A DNA stretch of 38,819 nucleotides, from assembly GCA_024681435.1 (NCBI GenBank), contig JAILAV010000065.1, positions 1 through 38,819 on the forward strand, written 5' to 3'. The notes beneath the pieces are model-generated. The model did not search any database, was not told where the DNA came from, and saw only the letters and a list, made by a program, of their open reading frames with translations. Numbering within the stretch: the first letter of the stretch is position 1; every line of letters starts with the position of its first letter. Shown here piece after piece: positions 16,149-24,601 of this stretch. This DNA comes from Pseudobutyrivibrio sp. (GTDB taxonomy: Bacteria; Bacillota; Clostridia; Lachnospirales; Lachnospiraceae). The translations under genes and the position numbers were made by a program.

Positions 16149-17042
16149 ATGTCAAAGAGATTATTATTTATAATAAATCCTCGCTCAGGCAAGGGACAAA
16201 TTAAAGAACATCTTGCAGATATCCTAGACATCATGGTTAAAGCAGACTACCTAGTTAGTGTCCATATTACACAATCAGGTGGAGACGCAACCGAACAGAC
16301 AATTAACAGAGCTAAGGATTTTGATAGAATCGTATGCTCCGGTGGGGATGGCACTCTTGATGAGGTTGTCACTGGTATGATGAAGTTAGACCCATCAGAG
16401 AGAAAGCCCATAGGATACATACCTGCAGGTTCAACAAACGATTTTGGAAATTCCCTTGGTATAGATAAGAATATGTTGAATGCAGCGCGTATCAGTGTTT
16501 CTGAGAATCTATTTCCATGTGATATAGGAAGATTCAATACCGATTCATTTGTGTATGTAGCTGCATTTGGTCTTTTTACGGAAGTTTCTTATGCTACACC
16601 ACAGGATATGAAAAATGTTCTAGGACATGCAGCTTACATTATCGAAGGTGCAAAGCAGCTTCGTGATATTCCATCCTTTAGAATGCAGGTGGAGTATGAC
16701 GGAAATGTTGTATATGATGAGTTCATTTATGGAATGATAACCAATTCTAAATCTGTTGGTGGATTCCAGGGAATAATAAGAGGCGATGTAGGACTTAACG
16801 ATGGAGTTTTTGAGGTTACTCTTATTAAAATGCCACGCAATCCTATTGAGTTAAATGAGATTCTTGGATTCATGACAGGACTCATTCCTGACTCGGATAT
16901 GGTTTACTCATTCCAGACAGGAGAAATAAAGCTAACATGTAGCGAAGAGGTACCATGGACACTGGATGGAGAGTTTGGCGGAGACCACCAGTCAGTTACT
17001 ATCAAAGATGAAAGCGGTGCCCTTGAAATAGCTATTGAATAG
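16149..17042 (+). CDS. Diacylglycerol/lipid kinase (YegS/DgkB family)
   Basis: This is a soluble or membrane-associated lipid kinase, 297 residues, with the DAGK catalytic domain. INPRSGKGQ is at residues 9-17, the glycine-rich nucleotide motif VCSGGDGTLDEVVTG is near 61-75, and PAGSTNDFGNSLGI is near 92-105. The C-terminal beta-sandwich ends in PWTLDGEFGG, which is typical. Likely roles are recycling diacylglycerol released by lipoteichoic acid synthesis or phosphorylating a related lipid. It is the last gene of the dense ftsH-to-kinase run, and the fba promoter overlaps its end. Confidence 0.9.
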   Translation: MSKRLLFIINPRSGKGQIKEHLADILDIMVKADYLVSVHITQSGGDATEQTINRAKDFDRIVCSGGDGTLDEVVTGMMKLDPSERKPIGYIPAGSTNDFGNSLGIDKNMLNAARISVSENLFPCDIGRFNTDSFVYVAAFGLFTEVSYATPQDMKNVLGHAAYIIEGAKQLRDIPSFRMQVEYDGNVVYDEFIYGMITNSKSVGGFQGIIRGDVGLNDGVFEVTLIKMPRNPIELNEILGFMTGLIPDSDMVYSFQTGEIKLTCSEEVPWTLDGEFGGDHQSVTIKDESGALEIAIE

Positions 17043-17063
17043 CAAATACCATTATGTTAAAAT
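17035..17063 (+). promoter_or_regulatory. Candidate sigma-A promoter for fba
   Basis: TTGAAT (17035-17040) and TAAAAT (17058-17063) are 17 bp apart. The -35 box lies in the last codons of the lipid kinase gene. The short leader contains a small imperfect dyad (TTAGG/CCTAA, with GGTTC/GAATCC inside) before the RBS TGGAGG. Confidence 0.5.
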
Positions 17064-17118
17064 TTGCGTTAGGTGGGGTTCTTTGGAATCCTAAAAACGT
17101 ACATATGGAGGAATAATT

Positions 17119-17982
17119 ATGTTAGTTTCTGCAAAAGAAATGCTTGATAAAGCAAAAGCAGGCCACTATGCTGTTGGTCAGTTTAACATTAACAACCTTG
17201 AGTGGACAAAGGCCATTCTTCTTACAGCTCAGGAGCTTAACTCACCTGTAATCCTTGGTGTTTCTGAGGGTGCTGGTAAGTACATGACAGGTTTCAAGAC
17301 TGTTGCTGCTATGGTTAAGGCTATGGACGAGGAGCTCGGAATCACTGTTCCTGTAGCACTTCACCTTGATCATGGTACATACGAAGGATGCTACAAGTGC
17401 ATTAAGGCTGGTTTCACATCAATCATGTTTGATGGTTCACACTATCCATTTGAGGAGAATCTTGCAAAGTCTACAGAGCTTGTTAATGTAGCTCACGGAC
17501 TTGGTCTTTCTATCGAGTGCGAAGTTGGTTCAATCGGTGGTGAGGAAGACGGTGTCGTAGGTATGGGCGAGTGCGCTGATCCTAACGAGTGCAAGACAAT
17601 CGCTGATCTTGGCGTTGATATGCTTGCCGCTGGTATCGGTAACATCCACGGTAAGTACCCAGAGAATTGGCAGGGACTTTCATTTGAGACACTTGATGCT
17701 ATTCAGCAGAAGACAGGTGCTATGCCACTCGTTCTTCACGGTGGTACAGGTATCCCAGCTGATATGATCAAGAAGGCTATCGAGCTTGGCGTTTCAAAGA
17801 TTAACGTTAATACAGAGTGCCAGCTTTCATTCGCTGATGCTACACGTAAGTACATTGAGGCTGGTAAGGATATCGAGGGTAAGGGCTTTGATCCACGTAA
17901 GCTTCTTGCACCTGGTACAGAGGCTATTAAGGCTACAGTAAAAGAGAAGATGGAACTTTTCGGTTCAGTAGGTAAGGCTTAG
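17119..17982 (+). CDS. fba: Class II fructose-1,6-bisphosphate aldolase
   Basis: This Zn-dependent aldolase interconverts fructose-1,6-bisphosphate with glyceraldehyde-3-phosphate and dihydroxyacetone phosphate. The zinc ligands and active-site motifs are in HLDHGTYEGCYKCIKAGFTS, GSIGGEEDGVVG, HGKYPENW and LVLHGGTGIP, with phosphate binding near KINVNTECQ. The 287-residue length is normal. Its codon use is strongly biased (CTT, AAG, GGT), as for the ribosomal genes, indicating high expression. RBS TGGAGG lies upstream. A 14-bp hairpin starts at the last base of the stop codon. Confidence 0.96.
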   Translation: MLVSAKEMLDKAKAGHYAVGQFNINNLEWTKAILLTAQELNSPVILGVSEGAGKYMTGFKTVAAMVKAMDEELGITVPVALHLDHGTYEGCYKCIKAGFTSIMFDGSHYPFEENLAKSTELVNVAHGLGLSIECEVGSIGGEEDGVVGMGECADPNECKTIADLGVDMLAAGIGNIHGKYPENWQGLSFETLDAIQQKTGAMPLVLHGGTGIPADMIKKAIELGVSKINVNTECQLSFADATRKYIEAGKDIEGKGFDPRKLLAPGTEAIKATVKEKMELFGSVGKA

Positions 17983-18094
17983 GATTGTAAATTTTATCAA
18001 AAATTTGCAATCCGTATATGGCAGGATTTTTCGTAGAAGAATCGTGTCCAGCTTTGCTGGATTAGCAAGCTCAATTCATTTATGAGCCTGCTAA
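17982..18094 (+). ncRNA. Four consecutive hairpins in the fba-GSIII spacer
   Basis: Reading 5' to 3': a continuous 14-bp stem 17982-17995/18000-18013 with loop ATCA; GATTTTTC/GAAGAATC at 18025-18043; TCCAGC/GCTGGA at 18047-18061; and TTAGCA-GCTCA/TGAGC-TGCTAA at 18062-18094. None has a clear T-tract, so none is a standard terminator. The first may protect the fba 3' end. The rest could form the leader of the glutamine synthetase mRNA. Loop sequences do not match the ANTAR hexaloop pattern. Confidence 0.55.
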
Positions 18095-18118
18095 CCTAAA
18101 AAAGAGGAGTGCGATAAA

Positions 18119-18190
18119 ATGGACAATCGGTATATATTATATGCTGATTGTCTATTTCTATATATTCAGCGAAAGGATACATATAAATAA
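18119..18190 (+). CDS. Putative 23-residue leader peptide coupled to GSIII
   Basis: This small ORF begins [10 protein letters not shown] and ends ...QRKDTYK. AGAGGAG lies about nine bases upstream of its ATG. Its stop and the GSIII start share a base (TAATG), the usual sign of translational coupling. A 13-bp hairpin (18122-18152) covers codons 2-11. The peptide is rich in Tyr, Leu and Ile, with no run of Gln or Glu codons, so classic ribosome-stalling attenuation on glutamine is not indicated. It could be a real regulatory uORF or a chance frame over a palindrome. Too short for the ORF track. Confidence 0.45.
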   Translation: MDNRYILYADCLFLYIQRKDTYK

Positions 18191-20310
18191 TGGAACAATT
18201 TTTTAATGTGGCAGATATCTTTGGTGAGAACGTATTTAACGACACCGTAATGCAGGAACGTCTTCCAAAGAAAACATATCAAAAGCTCAAGCAGACTATT
18301 TCAGAGGGAAAAGAGCTTGATCTTGAGACAGCAGATGTTATTGCTCACGAAATGAAGGAGTGGGCAATTGAGAAGGGTGCAACTCACTATACACACTGGT
18401 TCCAACCACTTACAGGAATTACAGCTGAAAAGCACGATTCATTTATTTCAGCGCCACTTCCATCAGGAAAGGTTCTTATGAGCTTTTCTGGAAAAGAGCT
18501 TATCAAAGGTGAACCAGATGCTTCATCATTCCCTTCAGGTGGATTACGTGCCACATTTGAGGCTAGAGGATATACAGCATGGGACCCTACTTCACCTGCT
18601 TTTGTAAGACAGGATGCAGCAGGCGCAACACTTTGCATTCCTACTGCCTTCTGCTCATACACAGGAGAGGCTTTGGATCAGAAGACACCACTTCTTCGTT
18701 CTATGGAAGTTGTATCTGAACAGGCTATTAGATTACTTAGATTATTTGGAAACACAACATCAAAGCGAGTTATTCCATCTGTTGGTGCAGAGCAGGAATA
18801 TTTTCTTATTGACCGAGATATGTATCTTGCCCGCAAGGATTTGATGTACACAGGACGTACATTATTTGGCGCTATGCCTCCAAAGGGACAGGAAATGGAC
18901 GACCATTACTTTGGTACTATTCCAGAGCGTATTGCAGGCTATATGCGCGATGTAAACATTGAGTTGTGGAAGCTTGGCGTTTCATCTAAGACACAGCATA
19001 ATGAGGTTGCTCCAGCTCAGCACGAGCTTGCGCCAATCTATGCACAGTGTAATGTAGCTGTAGATCACAATCAGATTATTATGGAGACACTTAGAAAGGT
19101 GGCAAACCGCCATGGTCTTCAGTGCCTTCTTCATGAAAAGCCATTTGATGGTGTAAATGGTTCTGGTAAGCATGATAACTGGTCGCTTGTTACAGACGAT
19201 GGGATCAATCTTTTTGAGCCAGGTAAATCACCACATGAGAATGTTCAGTTCTTGCTTATCCTTTGCCTTGTATTAAAGGCTGTAGATAGACATGCTGACC
19301 TTCTTCGTGAGTCTGCATCAGATGTTGGTAATGACCACAGATTAGGTGGAAATGAAGCGCCTCCAGCTATCATTTCAGTATATCTTGGTGAGCAGCTTGA
19401 GGATGTACTCACACAGTTGATTTCAACAGGTACAGCTACAAAATCTAAAAAGGGTGAGCGTCTTGCTACAGGTGTTAAGACTCTTCCTGATTTTAGAAAA
19501 GATGCTACAGATAGAAACCGTACATCACCATTTGCATTTACAGGAAATAAATTCGAATTCAGAATGCCAGGTTCACAGGATTCAGTTGGTGAGCCAAATG
19601 TAGTATTAAATACAATCATGGCTGAGGCTCTTTGTGAGGCTTGTGATGAGCTTGAGAAGGCAGCAGATTTTGAAGTTGCTGTACATGACATGATTAAGAA
19701 GCTTGCTACAGAACATCAGCGTATCGTATTCAACGGAAACGGCTATGGAGACGAGTGGATTGGAGAGGCTAAGAAGAGAGGGCTTCCAGCAATTAACTCG
19801 CTTGTAGAGGCTATTCCAGCCCTTACAACAGATGCTACAGTCTCAATGTTCGAAAAGTTTGGAGTATTCTCAAAGGTAGAGCTTGAGTCACGTGCAGAAA
19901 TCGAATATGAGCAGTATATCAAGACTATTAATATCGAAGCTCGTACAATGATAGATATGGCTTCAAAGCAGATTATTCCAGCTGTAATCAGCTATGCTAC
20001 AGAGCTTGGCTTATCAATTGGAACAATTGCTGATGCATGCCCAGAGGCTGACGTTAGCACACAGAAGGACCTTTTGATTAAATTATCAAATCTTCTTCGC
20101 GAGTCTAAGGAAGCTCTTGTGGCTCTTAAGGAAACAAACGAGAAGGCCTACACAATGAAGTCTTCAAGCTGTGAAAAGGCAAACTTTTATCATGATGAAG
20201 TTGTTAAGGCAATGGATAATCTTCGTGCTCCAGTAGATGCACTTGAGATGATTGTTGATAAAGAATCATGGCCAATGCCAAGCTACGGCGATATGATTTT
20301 TGAAGTCTAA
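18190..20310 (+). CDS. glnA: Glutamine synthetase type III
   Basis: GSIII condenses ammonia with glutamate using ATP. It is a large dodecameric form found in Bacteroides, Butyrivibrio and cyanobacteria (glnN in the latter). The 706-residue length and characteristic segments fit: [12 protein letters not shown] near residue 60, [32 protein letters not shown] (metal ligands), [19 protein letters not shown] and [13 protein letters not shown] (ATP/ammonia site). Codon use indicates good expression. The Shine-Dalgarno AAAGGA is about 12 bases from ATG 18190, rather far, consistent with coupling to the upstream small ORF. No GlnB or GlnR gene is adjacent. Confidence 0.95.
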   Translation: MEQFFNVADIFGENVFNDTVMQERLPKKTYQKLKQTISEGKELDLETADVIAHEMKEWAIEKGATHYTHWFQPLTGITAEKHDSFISAPLPSGKVLMSFSGKELIKGEPDASSFPSGGLRATFEARGYTAWDPTSPAFVRQDAAGATLCIPTAFCSYTGEALDQKTPLLRSMEVVSEQAIRLLRLFGNTTSKRVIPSVGAEQEYFLIDRDMYLARKDLMYTGRTLFGAMPPKGQEMDDHYFGTIPERIAGYMRDVNIELWKLGVSSKTQHNEVAPAQHELAPIYAQCNVAVDHNQIIMETLRKVANRHGLQCLLHEKPFDGVNGSGKHDNWSLVTDDGINLFEPGKSPHENVQFLLILCLVLKAVDRHADLLRESASDVGNDHRLGGNEAPPAIISVYLGEQLEDVLTQLISTGTATKSKKGERLATGVKTLPDFRKDATDRNRTSPFAFTGNKFEFRMPGSQDSVGEPNVVLNTIMAEALCEACDELEKAADFEVAVHDMIKKLATEHQRIVFNGNGYGDEWIGEAKKRGLPAINSLVEAIPALTTDATVSMFEKFGVFSKVELESRAEIEYEQYIKTINIEARTMIDMASKQIIPAVISYATELGLSIGTIADACPEADVSTQKDLLIKLSNLLRESKEALVALKETNEKAYTMKSSSCEKANFYHDEVVKAMDNLRAPVDALEMIVDKESWPMPSYGDMIFEV

Positions 20311-20320
20311 TATGGATATT

Positions 20321-20352
20321 AAAAAAGCACCTCATATTGAGGTGCTTTTTTG
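20321..20352. terminator. Bidirectional terminator between GSIII and the PBP gene
   Basis: AAAAAAGCACCTCA and TGAGGTGCTTTTTT flank TAT. The stem has T-tracts on both strands and serves the convergent genes on either side. Confidence 0.92.
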
Positions 20353-20356
20353 TATG

Positions 20357-22942
20357 TTAAGGAGTACCGCCGGTAACTGATACGGTTCCTTCGTTGCTAT
20401 TAGTGCTTCCTAGAGGAGCAGCACTTCCTCCAACAGTACCAGAGTTAGGCATTGGTGTTCCTCCATGGATTGGACAATACTGTCCGAATGTTGCTGCATT
20501 AACGCCGTATGGCTCGTCTGCTGAACCTGCGCCAGCGCCGATAATAAATACGCCGCCATACTGTGGACACTCAGAATTTGCAAACATATGTGACTGTGTA
20601 CATACATATCCTAAATAGTGATGATCACAGTATTCTGTAGGCTCTGTACCTTCTTCGAAATATTCAGTGTAGACCATTGAACCTCTAGGGTCACAATCGC
20701 AAACTCCTGGGATAGCGAGCTTTCCGGATTTCTTACATACAGAAGCGGTTACAATGCCATCTGGTTTAACGAAATCTTTTTCGGATAAATTCTCGTGAAT
20801 TCGGCTCATTACAGCCTTCCAAATAACCTTAGAATATGTGGTGTAGCTTTGAGGAGTGTTGTCATCATAACCACCCCAAATAACAGCTGTATAGTAAGGC
20901 GTATATCCTGCAAAAAGTGTATCTTTGTTTTTAGTAGTTGTACCGGATTTACCAGCCACTGCCATTCCACTGAAGTTAGCGACTTTACCAGTACCTGATG
21001 TCATAACATCTTTCATGGCGCTAGTAAGCAACCAAGCTGTAGTTTCTTTCAAAACTCTTCTAGAAGTGTTTTCTCTATTGTCTAAAATAATATTTCCCTG
21101 ATGGTCAACAACTGTAGTGTAGAAGATTGGTGTGTTATATTCACCGCCGTTGGCGATTGTTGCATAAGCGGCAGTTAAATCAAGGTTTGTAACACCGTTT
21201 GTGATACCACCTAAAGCTAATGATTGGTTGTTATCACCATCTGTAAGAGTTGTTATACCTAAATCTTTTGCATATTGGAAACCAAGTCCTGTGCCTATAT
21301 CTCCAATAGTTTCTACTGTTACAACGTTAATAGAATTAGTAATAGCAGTTCTAATATTGGTCCAACCTAAGTACTGATTATTGTAGTTCTTAAGTGGTGT
21401 TCCGTCTGCGTATGTAGTAGGTTTATCATTTTGAACTGAAGCAAGTGTTTTACCACCGGCATCAAGGGCTGCTGCATAGCAGGCAATAACCTTAAATGTA
21501 GAACCTGGCTGTCTGGTAATACCAGTTGCACGGTTAAGTGTTTTGGCAGCTGTTTTATCACCGCGACCACCTATCATTGCAACTACATGGCCTGTGGATT
21601 GCTCCATAACAGTCATAGCAGCCTGAGGCTGAAGAGTAAATGTGATAGATTCACCGGCAATCTCATCACCTGGTTCCATAACAGCTTGCTTGTATTCTTC
21701 AACAGCAGCCTCAGCCTCTTCCTGAGAGTCATACTCAAGATTTGTTCTAGAGCTACTTGCTTTAATGTAATTTAACATTGTGATATCAGAATAGTTTGCT
21801 GTAGAACCATCTGATTTGTTCAAAGTTAATCTGTAGGAGAATGAAATCTTTTCATTTCCATTATAGTTTTCTGTGTTATTAATCTCGTCCTGGACGATAT
21901 TTTGGATGGCGGTGTCCTGTGTTGAGTAAATTGATAAACCGCCAGAGTAAAGCATCTTGTATGCTTCAGTTTCGGAATATCCAAGCTTTTCCTGTAAATC
22001 TACAACCACCTCATCTGTAAGTGCATCTACAAAGTAAGATGTAGACTGTGTAGCAAAATCAGTGTTTAATACCTGAATCTGGTCGTATACATCATCAGCC
22101 ATAGCCTCTTCATAGGCAGCATCGGTAATGTACCCCTGTTCTAACATATTATTAAGAACTTTTTTTCTACGCTTAGCATTTTCCTCAGGATGAGAAATTG
22201 GATTATATTTTGTAGGATTCTGGGTGATACCAGCAATAACAGCACTTTCTGAAAGAGTTAAGTCTGAAACTGGCTTATTAAAATATCTTTCAGCGGCAGC
22301 CTCAACACCAAGTGTGTTTTGGCCTAGGTTGATACTGTTAAGGTAATTCTCCAAAATAACTGGCTTTTTAACTATCTCTTCAAGCTGAACAGCCAAGTAT
22401 TGTTCTTGAATCTTACGATTCAAACTGTCTGCAAAAGTATGCTCGGAAGTCCAAGTTGTGAAGTAGTTGTTTTTAAGAAGCTGCTGGGTGATTGTACTGG
22501 CACCCTGAGAAAAATCGAAGCCATTAATTACACCTGTGGCAGCAGCTCTGACAATACCTTGTAAATCAATTCCGTTATGCTCATAAAAACGAGCATCCTC
22601 GATTGCAACAAATGCATGTTGTAAATCCTCTGGAATATCATTGAGAGTCACATAAGTTCTATTAGCACCCGTTGAAGCTAATGTTTCAATTTCGTTTCCA
22701 TCTGAGTCGTATACAGTACTCATATAACCTGTTGGTGAAATATCTATAGTAGATACATCTGGAAGCTGATCAATCAAATTTTTAGCATAAAGATAAGCAA
22801 TAATACCACTGGCAACTATTACAGCAATAATACATATTAAGGAAAGACGTATTATAGCAAGACCGGCACTACGACGCTTTCTGCGACCGCGTCCCTGTAG
22901 CTGAGCGGATTGCTTAGCAGCATTTTCTTTTCCGTAATTCAT
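20357..22942 (-). CDS. Class A penicillin-binding protein (PBP1A-type transglycosylase/transpeptidase)
   Basis: This bifunctional peptidoglycan synthase has 861 residues. A basic cytoplasmic N-terminus (RGRRKRRS) is followed by one membrane anchor at about 28-52. The GT51 transglycosylase domain has EDARFYEHNGIDLQG and QGASTITQQLLKN. The transpeptidase domain has the SxxK serine in QPGSTFKVI, an SxN motif in TNSINVV, and KSGTTTKNKDT. The C-terminal tail of about 130 residues is Gly/Ser-rich and carries seven cysteines. The ORF track begins at TTG 22954; ATG 22942 with GGAGG just upstream is the better start. It is the only well-supported gene on the - strand. Confidence 0.94.
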   Translation of the reverse strand: MNYGKENAAKQSAQLQGRGRRKRRSAGLAIIRLSLICIIAVIVASGIIAYLYAKNLIDQLPDVSTIDISPTGYMSTVYDSDGNEIETLASTGANRTYVTLNDIPEDLQHAFVAIEDARFYEHNGIDLQGIVRAAATGVINGFDFSQGASTITQQLLKNNYFTTWTSEHTFADSLNRKIQEQYLAVQLEEIVKKPVILENYLNSINLGQNTLGVEAAAERYFNKPVSDLTLSESAVIAGITQNPTKYNPISHPEENAKRRKKVLNNMLEQGYITDAAYEEAMADDVYDQIQVLNTDFATQSTSYFVDALTDEVVVDLQEKLGYSETEAYKMLYSGGLSIYSTQDTAIQNIVQDEINNTENYNGNEKISFSYRLTLNKSDGSTANYSDITMLNYIKASSSRTNLEYDSQEEAEAAVEEYKQAVMEPGDEIAGESITFTLQPQAAMTVMEQSTGHVVAMIGGRGDKTAAKTLNRATGITRQPGSTFKVIACYAAALDAGGKTLASVQNDKPTTYADGTPLKNYNNQYLGWTNIRTAITNSINVVTVETIGDIGTGLGFQYAKDLGITTLTDGDNNQSLALGGITNGVTNLDLTAAYATIANGGEYNTPIFYTTVVDHQGNIILDNRENTSRRVLKETTAWLLTSAMKDVMTSGTGKVANFSGMAVAGKSGTTTKNKDTLFAGYTPYYTAVIWGGYDDNTPQSYTTYSKVIWKAVMSRIHENLSEKDFVKPDGIVTASVCKKSGKLAIPGVCDCDPRGSMVYTEYFEEGTEPTEYCDHHYLGYVCTQSHMFANSECPQYGGVFIIGAGAGSADEPYGVNAATFGQYCPIHGGTPMPNSGTVGGSAAPLGSTNSNEGTVSVTGGTP

Positions 22943-22964
22943 ATTAACCTCCAATTAAGACTTC

Positions 22965-22973
22965 ATTATACCA
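22965..22973 (-). promoter_or_regulatory. Extended -10 promoter of the PBP gene
   Basis: Read on the - strand, TGGTATAAT gives a consensus -10 (22970-22965) with the TGn extension. The -35 region is weak (TTTATT). The predicted start near 22957 leaves a leader of about 15 bases carrying GGAGG before ATG 22942. Confidence 0.55.
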
Positions 22974-22984
22974 AAATTATCAAT

Positions 22985-22990
22985 TATAAT
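22985..22990 (+). promoter_or_regulatory. Consensus -10 box directly upstream of the YigZ gene
   Basis: TATAAT ends six bases before ATG 22997. Transcription would be expected to begin at or within a base or two of the start codon, and no Shine-Dalgarno is present. This predicts a leaderless mRNA. The -35 region (TTCATT at 22962-22967) is weak, and the box overlaps the divergent PBP promoter region. Confidence 0.5.
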
Positions 22991-22996
22991 AAACCT

Positions 22997-23650
22997 ATGG
23001 AAAAGAAGAGCTTTAAAATAATATATGAAGGTGGAGTGGGAGAAATCGAAGAGAAAAAATCTCGATTCATAGCACATATTTCACCTGTAACATCAGAAGA
23101 GGAAGCAGTTAGTTTTATTGCATCCAAAAAGAAAGAATATTGGGATGCCAGACATAATTGTTCCGCCTTTGTTATCGGAGCAAACAACGAGATAACAAGA
23201 TGCAATGATGATGGAGAACCAGCTCAGACAGCGGGGCGACCTATGTTAGATGTTCTTCTTAGAGAAAACATTCATAATTGCGTTGTAGTGGTGACAAGAT
23301 ATTTCGGCGGTGTACTTTTAGGTACAGGAGGCCTTGTAAGAGCTTATCAGGGAGCAGTTCAAGAGGGGCTTAAAAGCTGCAAGATTCTTGAACCAAAGAA
23401 TGGTAGGCCATGTTCCATTTCTACAGATTATAATGGCTATGGAAAAATAGAGTATGTTTTAAGAGAAAAATCGTTTCCTATTCTTAACACAGATTTTGGA
23501 GCTGATGTAACAATTTCATCTGTTATTCCATCAGAATCTGTCCAGGATTTCGAAAAAAATATTGCAGACAAAACAGCCGGAAATGCTGTAATTTCGTGGG
23601 ATGACGAGATTAAATATGATATTTTAGATGGCAAGCTGCTAAAATTTTAA
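22997..23650 (+). CDS. YigZ/IMPACT family protein
   Basis: This is a UPF0029/IMPACT-family protein related to the eukaryotic GCN2 inhibitor. Its bacterial role is not well established. The N-terminal IMPACT domain shows IEEKKSRFIAHISPV, the hallmark WDARHNCSAFVIG and DDGEPAQTAGRPMLDVL, then VVVTRYFGGVLLGTGGLVRAY. A C-terminal ferredoxin-like DUF1949-type domain follows. The ORF-track start at 22910 runs back into the PBP gene. ATG 22997 gives 217 residues, the usual length, but no Shine-Dalgarno precedes it. Confidence 0.93.
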   Translation: MEKKSFKIIYEGGVGEIEEKKSRFIAHISPVTSEEEAVSFIASKKKEYWDARHNCSAFVIGANNEITRCNDDGEPAQTAGRPMLDVLLRENIHNCVVVVTRYFGGVLLGTGGLVRAYQGAVQEGLKSCKILEPKNGRPCSISTDYNGYGKIEYVLREKSFPILNTDFGADVTISSVIPSESVQDFEKNIADKTAGNAVISWDDEIKYDILDGKLLKF

Positions 23651-23669
23651 AAAAAGGTTGAAAAAGTGC

Positions 23670-23698
23670 TTGCCATTTTGAAATCTATGCTTTATAAT
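23670..23698 (+). promoter_or_regulatory. Promoter of tRNA-Gln
   Basis: TTGCCA (23670-23675) and a consensus TATAAT (23693-23698) are separated by 17 bp. The transcript would begin near 23705, leaving about 45 bases of 5' leader with a GACGC/GCGTC hairpin before the mature tRNA. Confidence 0.8.
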
Positions 23699-23750
23699 AG
23701 CATTCGTTGACGCGATAAAGTAGTTAAGCTCAAGCGTCGGCGAGCAATAA

Positions 23751-23822
23751 TGGCCCATCGCCAAATGGTAAGGCAACGGACTCTGACTCCGTCATTTCAA
23801 GGTTCGAATCCTTGTGGGCCAG
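23751..23822 (+). tRNA. tRNA-Gln, anticodon CUG
   Basis: The 72-nt cloverleaf is complete. The acceptor pairs TGGCCCA with TGGGCCA and has discriminator G. The anticodon stem ACGGA/TCCGT encloses loop CTCTGAC with anticodon CTG. The T arm is CAAGG-TTCGAAT-CCTTG. The U1-A72 pair is typical of tRNA-Gln. The 3' CCA is not encoded. It is a solitary tRNA with its own promoter and terminator. Confidence 0.97.
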
Positions 23823-23826
23823 TTAC

Positions 23827-23859
23827 GACCTAAGCAGGACATTTGCTTAGGTCTTTTTT
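23827..23859 (+). terminator. Terminator after tRNA-Gln
   Basis: GACCTAAGCA pairs with TGCTTAGGTC across GGACATT, followed by six T. Confidence 0.92.
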
Positions 23860-23893
23860 CTTATATATAGACTTGAATTCTATGAGGTGTGCC

Positions 23894-24598
23894 ATGTACC
23901 AATATACAGACAGAGTTAGCTATAGCGAAGTAGATTCTAATCTTAATCTTACATATTTTGCATTGGTTAATTACATGCAGGATTGTAGTTGTTTCCATTC
24001 AGATGACTTGGGAGTTGGTGTAGGATATTTAGCTCCTATTAATAGAGGATGGTTTGTGGCAAGCTACGAGATACACATTAATCGTTTGCCTAAGTATATG
24101 GAGAGGATTACCATCTCTACTTATCCATATCAGGTTCGCGGTATGATGGCTCGTCGTGTTTATACGATTAATTCTGAATCTGGAGAGCTTTTAGTTTATG
24201 CAGATTCACTTTGGGTTTTAATGGATTTGGTAAATGCCAAACCAGCAAGAATTGATGATAAAATCCTAGCGGCATATCCAGAGGATAAGGATAGACCACC
24301 CTTCGATTTTAGCAGAAAAAAGCTTCACTATAATAATGAAGGTCAGAAGGTTGGCAAGTTTATAGTTAACGAAAATCAAATAGACACAAACGATCATATG
24401 AATAATTCCTTCTATATAGATGTGACCAGACGATTTCTACCAAAAGAAAAAGAGGGATTTTCTGAAATAAATGTAAGCTATAAAAAAGCTGCATTATTGT
24501 TTGATGAACTAGATGTATATTTGGTAGAATTAGAAACAGGTTATCAAGTTGTTCTTAAGAAGGATGACGAAGTTTATACAATTGTGGAGTACAAATAA
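23894..24598 (+). CDS. Acyl-ACP thioesterase
   Basis: This protein has the tandem hotdog fold of the plant FatA/B-like bacterial thioesterases, which release fatty acids from acyl carrier protein. The first hotdog domain reads YQYTDRVSYSEVDSNLNLTY and includes FVASYEIHINRLPKYMERIT. The second opens with KFIVNENQIDTNDHMNNSFY, with the conserved Asn/His region in DTNDHMNN. ATG 23894 gives 234 residues and has GAGGTG close upstream; the ORF-track start at 23843 lies inside the tRNA terminator. cvfB follows after three bases, so the two are co-transcribed. Chain-length preference is not predictable here. Confidence 0.86.
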   Translation: MYQYTDRVSYSEVDSNLNLTYFALVNYMQDCSCFHSDDLGVGVGYLAPINRGWFVASYEIHINRLPKYMERITISTYPYQVRGMMARRVYTINSESGELLVYADSLWVLMDLVNAKPARIDDKILAAYPEDKDRPPFDFSRKKLHYNNEGQKVGKFIVNENQIDTNDHMNNSFYIDVTRRFLPKEKEGFSEINVSYKKAALLFDELDVYLVELETGYQVVLKKDDEVYTIVEYK

Positions 24599-24601
24599 AT
24601 A

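Noticed and set aside
17982-18190. ANTAR-target or glutamine riboswitch upstream of GSIII
   Set aside because: The loops are 3-9 bases with no paired hexaloops carrying the conserved A and G, and no glutamine aptamer consensus was seen.
22910-22996. Upstream extension of the YigZ ORF to 22910
   Set aside because: It would overlap the divergent PBP coding region and promoters, and the extra residues do not belong to the family.
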